Positions 63,927 to 64,000 of a stretch of DNA of 64,000 bases are shown here, piece by piece. The position numbers were made by a program, and so were the translations under genes. Positions within the stretch are counted from its first letter, which is position 1, and each line of letters opens with the position of its first letter. Origin of the DNA: Massilia litorea (GTDB taxonomy: Bacteria > Pseudomonadota > Gammaproteobacteria > Burkholderiales > Burkholderiaceae_D). The stretch spans positions 3,906,001 to 3,970,000 of the forward strand of contig NZ_CP062941.1 in assembly GCF_015101885.1 (NCBI RefSeq), in the 5' to 3' direction. The notes beneath the pieces were generated by a model. That model made no database searches, was not told the DNA's origin, and worked only from the letters and a program-made list of their open reading frames with translations.

Positions 63927-64000
63927 CAGTTTTGGCCGGTAGGGAGCCTGCTACAGGGAAGCGCCCTGTTCATGCTTTCTGCCTCTGCAACGGCACGGTT

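Overview
This 64 kb window is high-GC chromosomal DNA, densely coding on both strands. It reads as a betaproteobacterium of the order Burkholderiales, most likely an Oxalobacteraceae member close to Massilia or Janthinobacterium. That assignment is inferred from protein content: XrtA/PEP-CTERM (exosortase A)-associated families, DUF5985 gene pairs, large hybrid sensor kinases, YbiT-type ABC-F and DUF2382 stress proteins. I see no rRNA, tRNA, CRISPR array or transposase gene. The left end cuts an MscS-type channel gene.

Layout. 0-9 kb: MscS channel, DUF3606 peptide, thioredoxin-like protein, MHS-type MFS transporter, App1-like phosphatase, EEP-family hydrolase, DUF481 outer-membrane protein and an NCS2 purine permease, with two palindromic dispersed repeats around the thioredoxin/MFS pair. 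9-21 kb: two hybrid histidine kinases, a conserved protein of unknown function, a glycosyltransferase, a second MscS channel, a Nudix hydrolase and a phytanoyl-CoA dioxygenase-like protein. 21-26 kb: small membrane and stress proteins (a DUF5985 pair, a secreted nuclease, two DUF2382 proteins, one of them frameshifted). 26-31 kb: M16 peptidase, PAS-diguanylate cyclase and a NarL-class sensor kinase that lacks its phosphoacceptor histidine. 31-39 kb: queE-queD-tadA (tRNA position 34 modification), an alpha/beta hydrolase-fold protein without its serine, LD-carboxypeptidase, an ABC-F ATPase and nadA-nadC. 39-44 kb: hydrolase, sirtuin, DMT transporter and nadB.

44-54 kb is the most unusual part. 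It is a set of exosortase-A-associated families: hydrolases 1 and 2, an AMP-forming ligase, an asparagine-synthase-like amidotransferase and a TIGR03088-type glycosyltransferase, followed by a FeeM-like N-acyltransferase and a flavoprotein oxidase. The ligase, the amidotransferase and hydrolase 1 are intact, translationally coupled reading frames, but their key catalytic motifs are replaced. This suggests a retained set of pseudo-enzymes derived from an XrtA locus; no exosortase or PEP-CTERM substrate lies in the window.

54-64 kb: a PNPOx-like protein, a natural fusion of a Baeyer-Villiger-type monooxygenase with an HSL-type esterase, DUF2784, an amino-acid permease, nicotinamidase, a tyrosine recombinase with an excellent LexA (SOS) box upstream, and an Old Yellow Enzyme. 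NAD metabolism recurs: nadA, nadC and nadB make NAD de novo, the sirtuin consumes it and the nicotinamidase recycles nicotinamide.
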